In this document: positions 45,668-53,970 of the stretch, in pieces
Position numbering within the stretch: position 1 is the first letter of the stretch
Layout: the number at the start of each line of letters is the position of its first letter
Assembly: GCF_018687275.1 (NCBI RefSeq)
Contig: NZ_CP061287.1
Coordinates: 1,860,001 to 1,924,000, forward strand
Length of the DNA stretch: 64,000 nt
Direction of reading: 5' to 3'
Source: Polynucleobacter sp. MWH-Aus1W21
GTDB taxonomy: Bacteria > Pseudomonadota > Gammaproteobacteria > Burkholderiales > Burkholderiaceae
Translations under genes and position numbers: made by a program
Notes under the pieces: generated by a model
What the model saw: only the letters and a program-made list of their open reading frames with translations
Told to the model about the DNA's origin: nothing
The model's database searches: none

Positions 45668-45724
45668 AACCCCTTATCTTCATTGCATTGGGTAACGACC
45701 ACCACATTGACTGACCATCAAAGC

Positions 45725-47407
45725 TCAGCCCTTGAAATAGTCACTCAGCTTGTCAACGCCTTTTTTGAAAGCCGCCCGGATAACATGCTCTATTAGATGT
45801 ATGTTCCATTGATCTTTGTATGAGCCAGAACCATACGTTTTTTTATCGCTTTTAGAGCCCACGACGAATTCACCATTGGCAGTCCAAACGTGAACATCGC
45901 TCCAAGAAAGCCGTACCTTTTCGTTTGCTCCGAGAAATTTATGCCTCACAAGAGTCACATATCCATCTTCAACAACGAAGTCTCCAAAGTGCAATGACTT
46001 TCCGGCCTCTAATGCCTCCCCCATCTCAATGATGAGTCGGACGCAAACTGCGCGCCACATCGCAGCCAGAAACCCTGAATACGTAGATTCTTTGCGAAGA
46101 CTAATTGTTGTTGACCCAGAGCGTGTGGCAAAAGCGATTTCGTAGTCCGTACCAGTAGGAATTCCATTGACAGAGTGACGAACGGCCCCCCAACGCACAG
46201 CAGTGACTGATTCAAGTGGGTATCGCTTCTCTTTCCACTCGATTCCATTTTCAGAAATGGCCAGGGTGTCTTTAAAAACAACGCCAACTTCAGCAGAAAA
46301 CTTTATTGATCGTGCCCACTCAGCATCTCGTGACTTAGCCTTCTGCTCAGATTCAGCTCGTTCGGATTTGATATCCGACAGCGCTTTAGCGTCTTGCTCA
46401 ACACGGTCTGAAAACTCAGGCAACTCTGAAAATATTTCTCCAAGCAAATGAGTCAATCGAGTCGAAAGGTTTATTTTGTCGTGCTCATTGAACAACTCAA
46501 TTGCAAGGCTCCTTATTGCGTAAGCCATTTTTCGACTGGCTTCATGCTCAATTCCACGGGCCTTAGTACTTAGTTGAATTGGTTGGGCGAACCGGTCCCA
46601 ATTTTTAGCGACACGCTCCAGTCTGTCTATTGCCAAAGCTGTTGCCGACTCCCCATTGGGAACGGCCTTGCGAACAGCTTCGATCAGTTTGGTTACGTTG
46701 TCTGCCTCTTTCTCTAAGACGCCCTGCACCTCAACTGCATAGCCATCAACCAATTCATCTATCAACTCAGGCGCGTGATCTTCACCACTGTTCGTAGCGC
46801 CATCAACGCAATCAGTGATGGCGATCAGTAGAGCTTCAGGCGGCAACCTGTTCAGGGCATCCTTGATGGCAGAACGAAAGTAGCGTTTTCGCTCAGCTAA
46901 TTCAGTCTCTATTTGCTCAACAGACTTAACCTCAGGAAATCCGGAAATAGAACGATCTTCATTGATGTCACGAATTACCTCATCAACATCAACCTCTTCA
47001 ACAAGCCTTGCCAACTCCTGGATAAATTCAGAGAGATCTTTCGGAGCATGTGCCCCATCTACCGCCTCAAAAGCAGACGCCAATAAATTGCAGTGAGCTA
47101 GCGTCGGCAGTCCTGTTTCGTTTCGCACGGCCATTGGATCAAGCTGCAAACCGTCCAACAACTGTTTGGCACGTCTAGGTGAAACACCCGGGAGCCAGGC
47201 CATCTCTACACTCAGCCGATTCCTTGGATTTGTTAGATCACTTCTTGCCTTTTGACATTCATCAGGGCTAATCTCGAGAGACTTCTGCTCTGCTTGATCG
47301 GAAATCTTTCGCCTATCGTCTCTACTCGTAACATCAAGCACCATAAATGGGCTGACATGCAGGGTGCTCTTACCCTCACCGTATTTGAAGCGAGCTGCAG
47401 TTGTCAT
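45725..47407 (-). CDS. J-like protein with PH-like C-terminal repeats
   Basis: A 560-residue soluble protein. The N-terminal segment SPFMVLDVTSRDDRRKI...LTNPRNRLSVEMAWLPG follows the outline of a J-domain (start of helix I, the spacing, and the DP-R end of the fold) but lacks the HPD tripeptide needed to stimulate Hsp70. The middle is a long helical, partly coiled region. The last 200 residues hold two PH-like units, one around ENGIEWKEKRYPLESVTAVRWG and one around FVVEDGYVTLVRHKFLG. Given the Hsp70 and GrpE-like genes upstream, it is probably the client-recruiting arm of the chaperone set. Confidence 0.65.
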   Translation of the reverse strand: MTTAARFKYGEGKSTLHVSPFMVLDVTSRDDRRKISDQAEQKSLEISPDECQKARSDLTNPRNRLSVEMAWLPGVSPRRAKQLLDGLQLDPMAVRNETGLPTLAHCNLLASAFEAVDGAHAPKDLSEFIQELARLVEEVDVDEVIRDINEDRSISGFPEVKSVEQIETELAERKRYFRSAIKDALNRLPPEALLIAITDCVDGATNSGEDHAPELIDELVDGYAVEVQGVLEKEADNVTKLIEAVRKAVPNGESATALAIDRLERVAKNWDRFAQPIQLSTKARGIEHEASRKMAYAIRSLAIELFNEHDKINLSTRLTHLLGEIFSELPEFSDRVEQDAKALSDIKSERAESEQKAKSRDAEWARSIKFSAEVGVVFKDTLAISENGIEWKEKRYPLESVTAVRWGAVRHSVNGIPTGTDYEIAFATRSGSTTISLRKESTYSGFLAAMWRAVCVRLIIEMGEALEAGKSLHFGDFVVEDGYVTLVRHKFLGANEKVRLSWSDVHVWTANGEFVVGSKSDKKTYGSGSYKDQWNIHLIEHVIRAAFKKGVDKLSDYFKG

Positions 47408-47504
47408 GCCTTCCCCTTGTCTTGTATGTTTTTGTTTCTGGATGATCTAGCTTCGACCATTTCACATAAAGTGACCATCAACGAAGTCCAAGAATTTTTC
47501 AAGC

Positions 47505-48845
47505 TCATCTCAGCTGCCTAATTTGTCTCGACAAACAACTGTTATAAGCCGCTGGACCATTTAGATATTTATCAGAGGAACACGCCGCCTCAACGGACTG
47601 TCTTTGCGTGTAGTTCAAATTTGAGAGATCAGGCTTGCTGGACTGTCGGCTCAACATACTGAGTTGATTGGATAAGCATCGGTTGTAAGCCGCAGGACCA
47701 TTCAGATACTTGTCGCTGGAGCATGCTGCTTCAATTGATTCACGTTCAGGACTGGAAAGCGAGTCCAAGGATGGGCGCCGGTTGTTGGAATTAAGAGCAC
47801 TTAGCTGCCTTGTTAGGCACCGGTTGTATGAGGCCGGGCCGTTCAGGTACTTTTCGTTGGAACATGCCGCCTCTATCGACTCTTGCTCCGCCGAGGCCAG
47901 CCCACTTAAATCCGGTCTTCTAGGGGCTTTGCGAAGTGCCGCCACCTGTCGCTCACGACAAGCTCGATATGCCGCCGGACCATTCAAATACTTATCAGTG
48001 GAGCAGGCAGCTTCAATTGACTCTTCCTCGGGTTGACTGAGTTGGGAAGTATCTGTCTCCGTCACTACTGCAGGACTTTCTTGTCTCAGTTGTGGCGGCG
48101 TGCTCGCCACCGGAGACGCAACACGCGGACGGACTGTAGAGGAAGAAAAAATTTTTCGACCTTCAGCTTCATACTCAGTCCGATATCTCTCTACTTCACT
48201 GCGCGCACTTTCTAGTGATCCGCTTCTATATCTGAAACTACTGCAGCGACTGTTGTAATCAGCAACAAGTGAATTAAAACGATTCACATCCGAATCGTTG
48301 TACGGATTCAGCGCCTCTTTGGCCGCGTCCAATCGAATGCTTTCAGCGCTGCAATACCTTATTTGAGGTTGCGACAGCACCAATCCGGTACCGACAGGCG
48401 GCGTTTCCTCTGATGGCTTTGTCGGAACTTGCACATCGGATGTTGGAGGCTGCCAAGTTGGTGAGTCGACTTTTGCAGATGCGCTGTTAGTTGATGTTGA
48501 ATATGCAGGAGGATATTCAGGTGACTTTTTTCCCGCCGACGAGGCCAGCCATATCAACCCAACAACCACGGCAATACCTATAAGCCATTTCCCTTGGAAT
48601 CCACCCTCGCTTGACTTAGGCGGGTCTTGGTAGATTGCTCTTGGTTGCGGTTGCGGTTGCGGTTGCGGTTGCGGCTCAGTTTTTTTGGCCGCATCCTCGA
48701 CTGGCTGCGACGCACCTCTAATCGGCTCAGGTTCTACGTCACGCTTTTCAATGGAGGGTGCATCGCCAACATCAGAAACCATAGACGAAAGACCGGCAAA
48801 GCCTTTTGCCTCATCCTTTGGTGTTTTGTCCAAACCACTACTCAC
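47505..48845 (-). CDS. single-pass membrane protein with QP repeat and four Cys-repeat units
   Basis: A 446-residue protein. An N-terminal cytoplasmic part has a QPQPQPQPQP tract encoded by five GGTTGC hexamers (48643-48672), then one membrane helix (WLIGIAVVVGLIWLASS). Next is an IRYCSAESIRLDAAK...SRCSSFRYR module seen in other envelope proteins. The C-terminal 170 residues contain four units of about 43 residues built on SIEAACSxxKYLNGPAAYxxCL, each with two Cys, likely disulphide-bonded in the periplasm. It links the cytoplasmic AAA/Hsp70 genes to the exported ones. Confidence 0.75.
   Translation of the reverse strand: MSSGLDKTPKDEAKGFAGLSSMVSDVGDAPSIEKRDVEPEPIRGASQPVEDAAKKTEPQPQPQPQPQPRAIYQDPPKSSEGGFQGKWLIGIAVVVGLIWLASSAGKKSPEYPPAYSTSTNSASAKVDSPTWQPPTSDVQVPTKPSEETPPVGTGLVLSQPQIRYCSAESIRLDAAKEALNPYNDSDVNRFNSLVADYNSRCSSFRYRSGSLESARSEVERYRTEYEAEGRKIFSSSTVRPRVASPVASTPPQLRQESPAVVTETDTSQLSQPEEESIEAACSTDKYLNGPAAYRACRERQVAALRKAPRRPDLSGLASAEQESIEAACSNEKYLNGPASYNRCLTRQLSALNSNNRRPSLDSLSSPERESIEAACSSDKYLNGPAAYNRCLSNQLSMLSRQSSKPDLSNLNYTQRQSVEAACSSDKYLNGPAAYNSCLSRQIRQLR
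48643..48672. repeat. GGTTGC hexanucleotide tandem repeat (5 copies)
   Basis: Five perfect head-to-tail copies encoding the Gln-Pro tract. Copy changes would alter linker length but not the reading frame. Confidence 0.9.
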
Positions 48846-48854
48846 ACATCCCCC

Positions 48855-50297
48855 TTAGATGAAGCCGATCTTGTTATGGGATCCGCCCTCTCTTTGCCTA
48901 GCTGGAGTTGCTTGCATTGCAGCCTGCAGGCTCTCTTGATCTAATTTGTCTTTGCCTGCGCGCGCAGCAAGACGTGCTCCTTCACGAACGATGAAAGTCA
49001 CATCAGATAGCGGACGACCGGCCATTTCACGAGCAAATGGCAACGGGTCAACCGAATCATCTTTCGGCAACGTTGATAGCAATTTTTCAAGAAGAGAGAG
49101 GATCTCCTCCTCACTTGCAAAGTCGACTTTGATCACATGATCAAAACGTCCACGACGAAGAATTGCAGGATCAATCATTTCGATTCGATTGGTCATCGCA
49201 ATGATCAACACATCGTTCTTTACTGCCTCTGGAATTCGCCGCAGAAACTCAGCAACTTCCTCGACTCGATGGTGACCACTTCCCATCTCGCGATCAGCGA
49301 GAAAGGCCTCCATTTCATCAATAACAAGAACTGATGGCGCATTCTCAATTGCCTTGTCAAATACTTCAGCCACCTTTTTGCTGGTTTCATGTATGTAGGG
49401 ACTGGCAACACTCGATGCATCAATCTGAAAACTAGGCCAACCTAAGAAGTCGACCAAGCGTTCAACTGCAAAAGTTTTCCCGCAACCTGGGGGGCCATGC
49501 AGAACTACAGCTGAAGGAAAGTCGATTCCGAGAGCCTTGTATCTGTCTCTGTTCTGAACAATGTCAACAATGTGCTCATTAAAAAACGCTGCCAGATCAG
49601 GCCGACCAGCGAGCTCAAACACCTTTGGCTTATCTTTCACTTTGCCGTTTGAAGATGATGGCTTGCTTACCAGTTCAGCAGGCCCCTCTTGATTTCCAAC
49701 AGGAGCGCTCCGACGCCTTCTCTCTGGGACGACCTCAGACACTTCATATCCCGCAGCTTGAACTACATCTTTTAAGTGACTTGCTCCTAGCCAACTTAGG
49801 GTTTGATGCAAGCGCCTGAAGGATTTTGCAGATACGGGTGCACCACCAGTAAGCCAATAGCCCAATACAACGTCATCGTCTGTTCGAGAGGAAATGCTGT
49901 ACGTAGGAAGAAGGCGGCTAATCTTTTCAACGTAAATAGCATCTTGCAGAGGTGAATCTGGGTCGATGCTCCTCGTCGCTTTGAAAGCAAGGGCGAAAGA
50001 GAGTGCTTCTGCTTTCGAGTCGGGTGAGTGCCCCTCTGTTACAGGACACAAAACTTGAGTAGCACCGCAGGAAATCGAACGAAGTTGTCGATCGCCATAA
50101 CTGAAAACATCAAATTGCCCATCCTCTGCGATTCCGGCAACGACCCAGTGCTTGACTAGATCATCAAGAGCAATTAATGCGCGCCCTGCACCAGGGGTTT
50201 CCAATATTTGCCAGTTCACCCCTTCAAATAGGGCTACCCTTGTTCTTGCACCATCGGGCAATTTGAAGCCAATTGGAAGCCACGAATCGATCGCCAT
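48855..50297 (-). CDS. Cdc48/FtsH-like AAA ATPase
   Basis: A 480-residue ATPase. The N-terminal half (about 1-230) is an unrecognised adaptor region. The AAA core has Walker A VVLHGPPGCGKTFAVERL, Walker B VLVIDEMEAFLAD, sensor 1 IIAMTNRIEMID and the second-region arginines in LRRGRFDHVIKV. This is the classical AAA clade that unfolds proteins or remodels complexes as a hexamer. No protease domain is attached. It lies 2 bp after the Hsp70 gene, so unfoldase and chaperone are expressed together. Confidence 0.88.
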   Translation of the reverse strand: MAIDSWLPIGFKLPDGARTRVALFEGVNWQILETPGAGRALIALDDLVKHWVVAGIAEDGQFDVFSYGDRQLRSISCGATQVLCPVTEGHSPDSKAEALSFALAFKATRSIDPDSPLQDAIYVEKISRLLPTYSISSRTDDDVVLGYWLTGGAPVSAKSFRRLHQTLSWLGASHLKDVVQAAGYEVSEVVPERRRRSAPVGNQEGPAELVSKPSSSNGKVKDKPKVFELAGRPDLAAFFNEHIVDIVQNRDRYKALGIDFPSAVVLHGPPGCGKTFAVERLVDFLGWPSFQIDASSVASPYIHETSKKVAEVFDKAIENAPSVLVIDEMEAFLADREMGSGHHRVEEVAEFLRRIPEAVKNDVLIIAMTNRIEMIDPAILRRGRFDHVIKVDFASEEEILSLLEKLLSTLPKDDSVDPLPFAREMAGRPLSDVTFIVREGARLAARAGKDKLDQESLQAAMQATPARQREGGSHNKIGFI

Positions 50298-50299
50298 GG

Positions 50300-52792
50300 T
50301 TAACTCCGCACAATGTTGGCACCGGCCATCATCTCGTCGTCACCCCCAGATCCGATTCGAATGGAATCGAGCTGAGCCACAACTGCACGCAGCTTGTCGA
50401 TGTCGTTGGCCTTTAGTGCTTCAGCGCCAACGCTGGAAAGTTGAGCATGCTCTCGTGCATCCGGGAACAGGTACGAGTCCTTTGAGAGCCATTTGAAACG
50501 GTCAATGACGAACCAATCTTGCCGCCACAGAATCATGAAATTCTTGCCACGCAGATCGTCGAGGTGCGCCTCAAAATCGCCACTGTTATTGTCAATAGAG
50601 CGTTGAGCTGTCTTCACCAAATTGTCAAACGAGTTCGCTTCCGTAGGTCGCGCATGCTCTCGGACCAAACGATCAAAGAAATCTAATGCTTTGTCGAGTT
50701 CAAGTTGGCGTATTTCTTTAAGGTGATCTTTTCGTGCAAGCGCTAGAAGACGCTTTGCTTCCTGGACGTTGTCCATTGCCTGCTTCGCAGTCTCTGGGTC
50801 AGACTCGCCGGATTTGATCGACTCCGCCTGTGCAAGCTTTTCTCTAGCCTGCTGAAGGCGGGGATCATCAATCTTCGACTCCATTTCATCGAGCCGCTGT
50901 ATGGCATGTTCAGATTGCTCGGCCACGAGTTTTGATGCCTGCGTGTAATCAATCTGACCATCTTGTCGTGAGTAGAAATTTCTACCACTGTGGAATGATC
51001 CACCGATAGAAGGAACCGAGACTTCCATCATGATGTTGCCCGAGTCCAAGATTTCATACTCACAAATCATCTCAGCACCAGCGGCAATAACTCCATCATC
51101 GAAATCGGATCCTTTGATTTCAAACATGCCAATGAATCTGTTGTCATTGACAGGGTCGGAAATTTCCCCCTCCCAAAGCTTGAACTTAATTGACCCTGCA
51201 CTCCCTGCACGCAGGGATTCTTCAGTCTTAAAAACCTTTTTTCCCTTCTTCGGCAGCTGATCTCCCTCGCGCACCAGGTAGTCCAACACTAAACGCCCTC
51301 CCAGCTTGTCTCGGGCTTCCACGCCGATGGAGTGCGACGCTGGAATTGCATCGATGCTTGCCGCAGTTCTTGTGATGACGATCTTGTCGTCCTTAAGGCT
51401 AACCGGCCCACCTTTCGAGTCAAAAACGAAGACCTTGAACGTGTTTTCGCCAGGCTTTCCTAGATTTAACTCAACCGCCGCACCGTCTTTAAGCGCAAGA
51501 CGACCTGAGGACCACCCGGAATCCAAACTGTCAATCTGGAACTCAGTTCCAGCTGCTGCACTACCCCCAACCTTCACGACAATCTTGGCTTTCGAATCGG
51601 GTGTGCGTGCAATAAAGTTAAATGCAATATCTAATGCGCCACCGGCACTCAAAGCCCCACGCGAACTCTTTCGCCCCCTGCTATCCGATTGCCAGTCGAT
51701 TGACTCCGCAAATACTGAAGCACCTTCGGCAACTGCTGTCATCGGATTCACATCGGTAGATGGTGCAATACCCATCTCGAAAGCGACTTTGTCCCTAAGG
51801 GGCTTGTATTGAGTTGGGCCTCCGACGAAGACTATTCTTTCTACATCGTGTGCACTTAAACCTGCCTTTTCCAGAGTTTCTCTGGCAGATTGGATGGCCT
51901 CATCCACCTTTGGTGCTATCAGTGCGTCAAGCTGACTTCGACTAAAAGGGATGTCGACATAAATCTCCGTACCATCCTGATCCGAGACACCCAGATCGGA
52001 TTCGGTCAAACTGATGACAGACTCTTCTTTGGCAGAGAGTTCGATTTTTGCCTTCTCTGCCGCCCACAAGCACATTCTTAACAGTGCCTTGTACTTGCTG
52101 TTGGAAGTGAAATCTTCTGGAAGATTGAATTGAGATAAGAGCCAAGGTTTGACAACGTTATCAAGAATGGAGCGGTCAAAGTCTGTTCCACCGCACATGG
52201 CCACGCCGCCGTGCGCAAGAAGGCTCACCCGTCCGCTAATACTTTCAGCGATCGCAATATCAAGAGTTCCGCCGCCGAGGTCAAAGACAAGGAAAACACC
52301 ATCACCCTTGCGCTGCTTCATCACACTCATCACAGCAGCAACGGGCTCTTGCATAAGCGCAACACTACCAAGTCCAGCCATCTCCGCAGCAGCCAGCGTT
52401 GCATCCTTCTGCATTTGATTGAATGCAGCTGGCACGGTGATGACTGTCCCTGTCGCGCCGCTGTTGCGAATTTCCTCAGGGAGATATCCGAAACATAGTT
52501 TCAGAATTTCTGCTGAACACTCCTCGGGCGTCATGGTGATGTTGACCGCGCCAAGCTTCACGGGGGTACTTGTTCCCATCATCCGCTTGAACTTCGTGGC
52601 GGCGTTGTCCGGGTTCTTCGCCGCGCTGTCATAGGCGCGCTTCCCCAAATATTTATTCCCGCGCCGATCGATAAAGATGGCAGAAGGGGTTACATCATTC
52701 TGATCCGGACTCTTGTACAGGCGTACTGCCTCTCCGTCGTAAGAACAGATGGCACTGTTCGTCGTGCCCAGATCGATACCAATGTAGTTCAT
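50300..52792 (-). CDS. divergent Hsp70-family chaperone
   Basis: An 830-residue protein, about 190 longer than DnaK. The ATPase domain (about 1-370) is well kept: MNYIGIDLGTTNSAICSYDG, the phosphate-2 loop FLVFDLGGGTLDIAI, and IVFVGGPTQYKPLRDKV. The substrate domain is altered, with a strand-rich insertion after residue 375, then a DnaK-like beta part ending near 640 and a long helical lid. The usual EEVD-type end is absent. It starts 4 bp inside a GrpE-like gene and is followed by an AAA ATPase, so it is a dedicated chaperone rather than the housekeeping DnaK. Confidence 0.92.
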   Translation of the reverse strand: MNYIGIDLGTTNSAICSYDGEAVRLYKSPDQNDVTPSAIFIDRRGNKYLGKRAYDSAAKNPDNAATKFKRMMGTSTPVKLGAVNITMTPEECSAEILKLCFGYLPEEIRNSGATGTVITVPAAFNQMQKDATLAAAEMAGLGSVALMQEPVAAVMSVMKQRKGDGVFLVFDLGGGTLDIAIAESISGRVSLLAHGGVAMCGGTDFDRSILDNVVKPWLLSQFNLPEDFTSNSKYKALLRMCLWAAEKAKIELSAKEESVISLTESDLGVSDQDGTEIYVDIPFSRSQLDALIAPKVDEAIQSARETLEKAGLSAHDVERIVFVGGPTQYKPLRDKVAFEMGIAPSTDVNPMTAVAEGASVFAESIDWQSDSRGRKSSRGALSAGGALDIAFNFIARTPDSKAKIVVKVGGSAAAGTEFQIDSLDSGWSSGRLALKDGAAVELNLGKPGENTFKVFVFDSKGGPVSLKDDKIVITRTAASIDAIPASHSIGVEARDKLGGRLVLDYLVREGDQLPKKGKKVFKTEESLRAGSAGSIKFKLWEGEISDPVNDNRFIGMFEIKGSDFDDGVIAAGAEMICEYEILDSGNIMMEVSVPSIGGSFHSGRNFYSRQDGQIDYTQASKLVAEQSEHAIQRLDEMESKIDDPRLQQAREKLAQAESIKSGESDPETAKQAMDNVQEAKRLLALARKDHLKEIRQLELDKALDFFDRLVREHARPTEANSFDNLVKTAQRSIDNNSGDFEAHLDDLRGKNFMILWRQDWFVIDRFKWLSKDSYLFPDAREHAQLSSVGAEALKANDIDKLRAVVAQLDSIRIGSGGDDEMMAGANIVRS

Positions 52793-53163
52793 GCTGCAAC
52801 CTTCCTAAGCATTACCGTTCCTTGCTTGCGGAGTCCCTCCGCGCCCATGATGATCGGCTCGACCATTTGGTCGACCAACAGAACATCATCTGGCTCGAAA
52901 TCACCAATATTGATTGCCGATGCCGCCATGCCTGGGTCGAACGGTTGTCCTTCGACGTTAACAATTTTCAAGCCACTTGCTTCAAGACTGTCTTCAAGCC
53001 GCTTCTGAAAATAGCGAAGCTGATTGACGTATCGAGAGCCTTCGCCAGCATCAAGTTTGCTAACGAGACGACTGAATAAGCGAGCAAAGCGCCAGCTCTC
53101 TACTGCCATGTCGATGAGTGATCGCTCTAGTTGTTCACTTCTGTCCGCTTGCTCTGTATTCAT
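52789..53163 (-). CDS. divergent GrpE-like nucleotide exchange factor
   Basis: A 124-residue protein. An N-terminal helical part (about 1-70) leads into a short strand domain: GLKIVNVEGQPFDPGMAAS, then VLLVDQMVEPIIM and GLRKQGTVMLRKVA. This order (xGQPFDPxxxxA, later a Gly-x-Leu-Arg turn and a final beta strand) is that of the GrpE beta domain, which opens the Hsp70 nucleotide cleft. Its 4-bp overlap with the Hsp70 start strongly supports the pairing. The coiled coil is much shorter than in ordinary GrpE. Confidence 0.7.
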   Translation of the reverse strand: MNTEQADRSEQLERSLIDMAVESWRFARLFSRLVSKLDAGEGSRYVNQLRYFQKRLEDSLEASGLKIVNVEGQPFDPGMAASAINIGDFEPDDVLLVDQMVEPIIMGAEGLRKQGTVMLRKVAA

Positions 53164-53320
53164 ATTGGTCCCCAGTTTTTCAGCCGAGATTAGTTTCGAC
53201 CATTAACCTTACACATTCAAAATCAGTAATTCGTTTGGTGATGTTCCGTGAACTTCCTGTCGCTGGCAAACCCAACACTCGAAACGGATTATTTAAAACG
53301 AGCTCCACACATCAATCCTC

Positions 53321-53638
53321 TTAAAACGGCCACCACTTGCTTTTTTTCTTCTCGGGAGCTGGCGCTCCACCGCCCAGCAAACGCCCAACAGGTGTTTTCC
53401 GGACGTTTTCCAGTTGCTTTAACAGGTCTTGCCGAGATTTCTCATCTAAGTGCGGTGGCTTACCTTCTGCAACGGCAGCCCCCATTTGCTTCATGGTAGC
53501 CAGGTCAAAGTAGTGATCGGTCATTGCCAATGAGAGAACCAATTCATCATCGGTGACTGGCCTGCCCCCGCAATGAGGGCAGTCAGTGAAGGCTCCATGC
53601 TTCATCTCGCCGCACTTGAAACACACCGCTTGAGTCAT
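53321..53638 (-). CDS. zinc-ribbon protein
   Basis: A 105-residue protein with an N-terminal zinc ribbon (CFKCGEMKHGAFTDCPHCG), a helical middle (LSLAMTDHYFDLATMKQMG), and a basic, tryptophan-ended tail (KKKSKWWPF). I have seen similar small unnamed proteins in Burkholderiales. It lies 3 bp after the DUF4236 gene and 157 bp before the GrpE-like gene; that gap might hold a second promoter for the chaperone genes. Function unknown. Confidence 0.7.
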   Translation of the reverse strand: MTQAVCFKCGEMKHGAFTDCPHCGGRPVTDDELVLSLAMTDHYFDLATMKQMGAAVAEGKPPHLDEKSRQDLLKQLENVRKTPVGRLLGGGAPAPEKKKSKWWPF

Positions 53639-53641
53639 CCT

Positions 53642-53965
53642 CTATCCCCTCGCAGCCAGCAAAACAACGATCACCACCACAGCTGCAAAGAACAGCCATT
53701 TCCAAATTCCCGCCCCACTTGCGTCGGCGTGGACAATCGGTTCGGGCTGGGTCGCATCCTGCTCAGAGACGGGTGTTGGATTGCCCGTGATCTTTTGTCG
53801 GTAAGAGAGCCCCGTTCCGGGTATACCAACGTTGCCGGTTGCTCCATCCTTACCGAGATTCACAGACAGGCCGTTTTTGCCGACGGTGACGCTTGCCCCG
53901 GACTTGCTCAAATTGAGCCGAATCCCGGGAAGCAAGCTGATTCGCTTTTGAAATCGAAATCCCAT
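53642..53965 (-). CDS. DUF4236 protein
   Basis: A 107-residue protein. The first 60 residues are the DUF4236 signature: MGFRFQKRISLLPGIRLNLS, then SVTVGKNGLSVNLGKDG and GIPGTGLSYRQKI. A hydrophobic helix closes the protein (WLFFAAVVVIVVLLAARG), so it is probably a small membrane protein with its domain in the cytoplasm. The start at 53965 was chosen because the domain begins there and the previous gene ends 5 bp upstream. Role unknown; DUF4236 often sits in phage-like and defence contexts. Confidence 0.8.
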   Translation of the reverse strand: MGFRFQKRISLLPGIRLNLSKSGASVTVGKNGLSVNLGKDGATGNVGIPGTGLSYRQKITGNPTPVSEQDATQPEPIVHADASGAGIWKWLFFAAVVVIVVLLAARG

Positions 53966-53970
53966 CGTCT

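Noticed and set aside
45725..47407. Calling the J-like protein a true DnaJ.
   Set aside because: The HPD tripeptide is absent and there is no Gly/Phe or zinc-finger region, so only a J-like fold is claimed.
48643..48672. The GGTTGC tract as an on/off phase-variation switch.
   Set aside because: The unit is six bases, so slippage keeps the reading frame. It can change linker length but not switch expression by frameshift.
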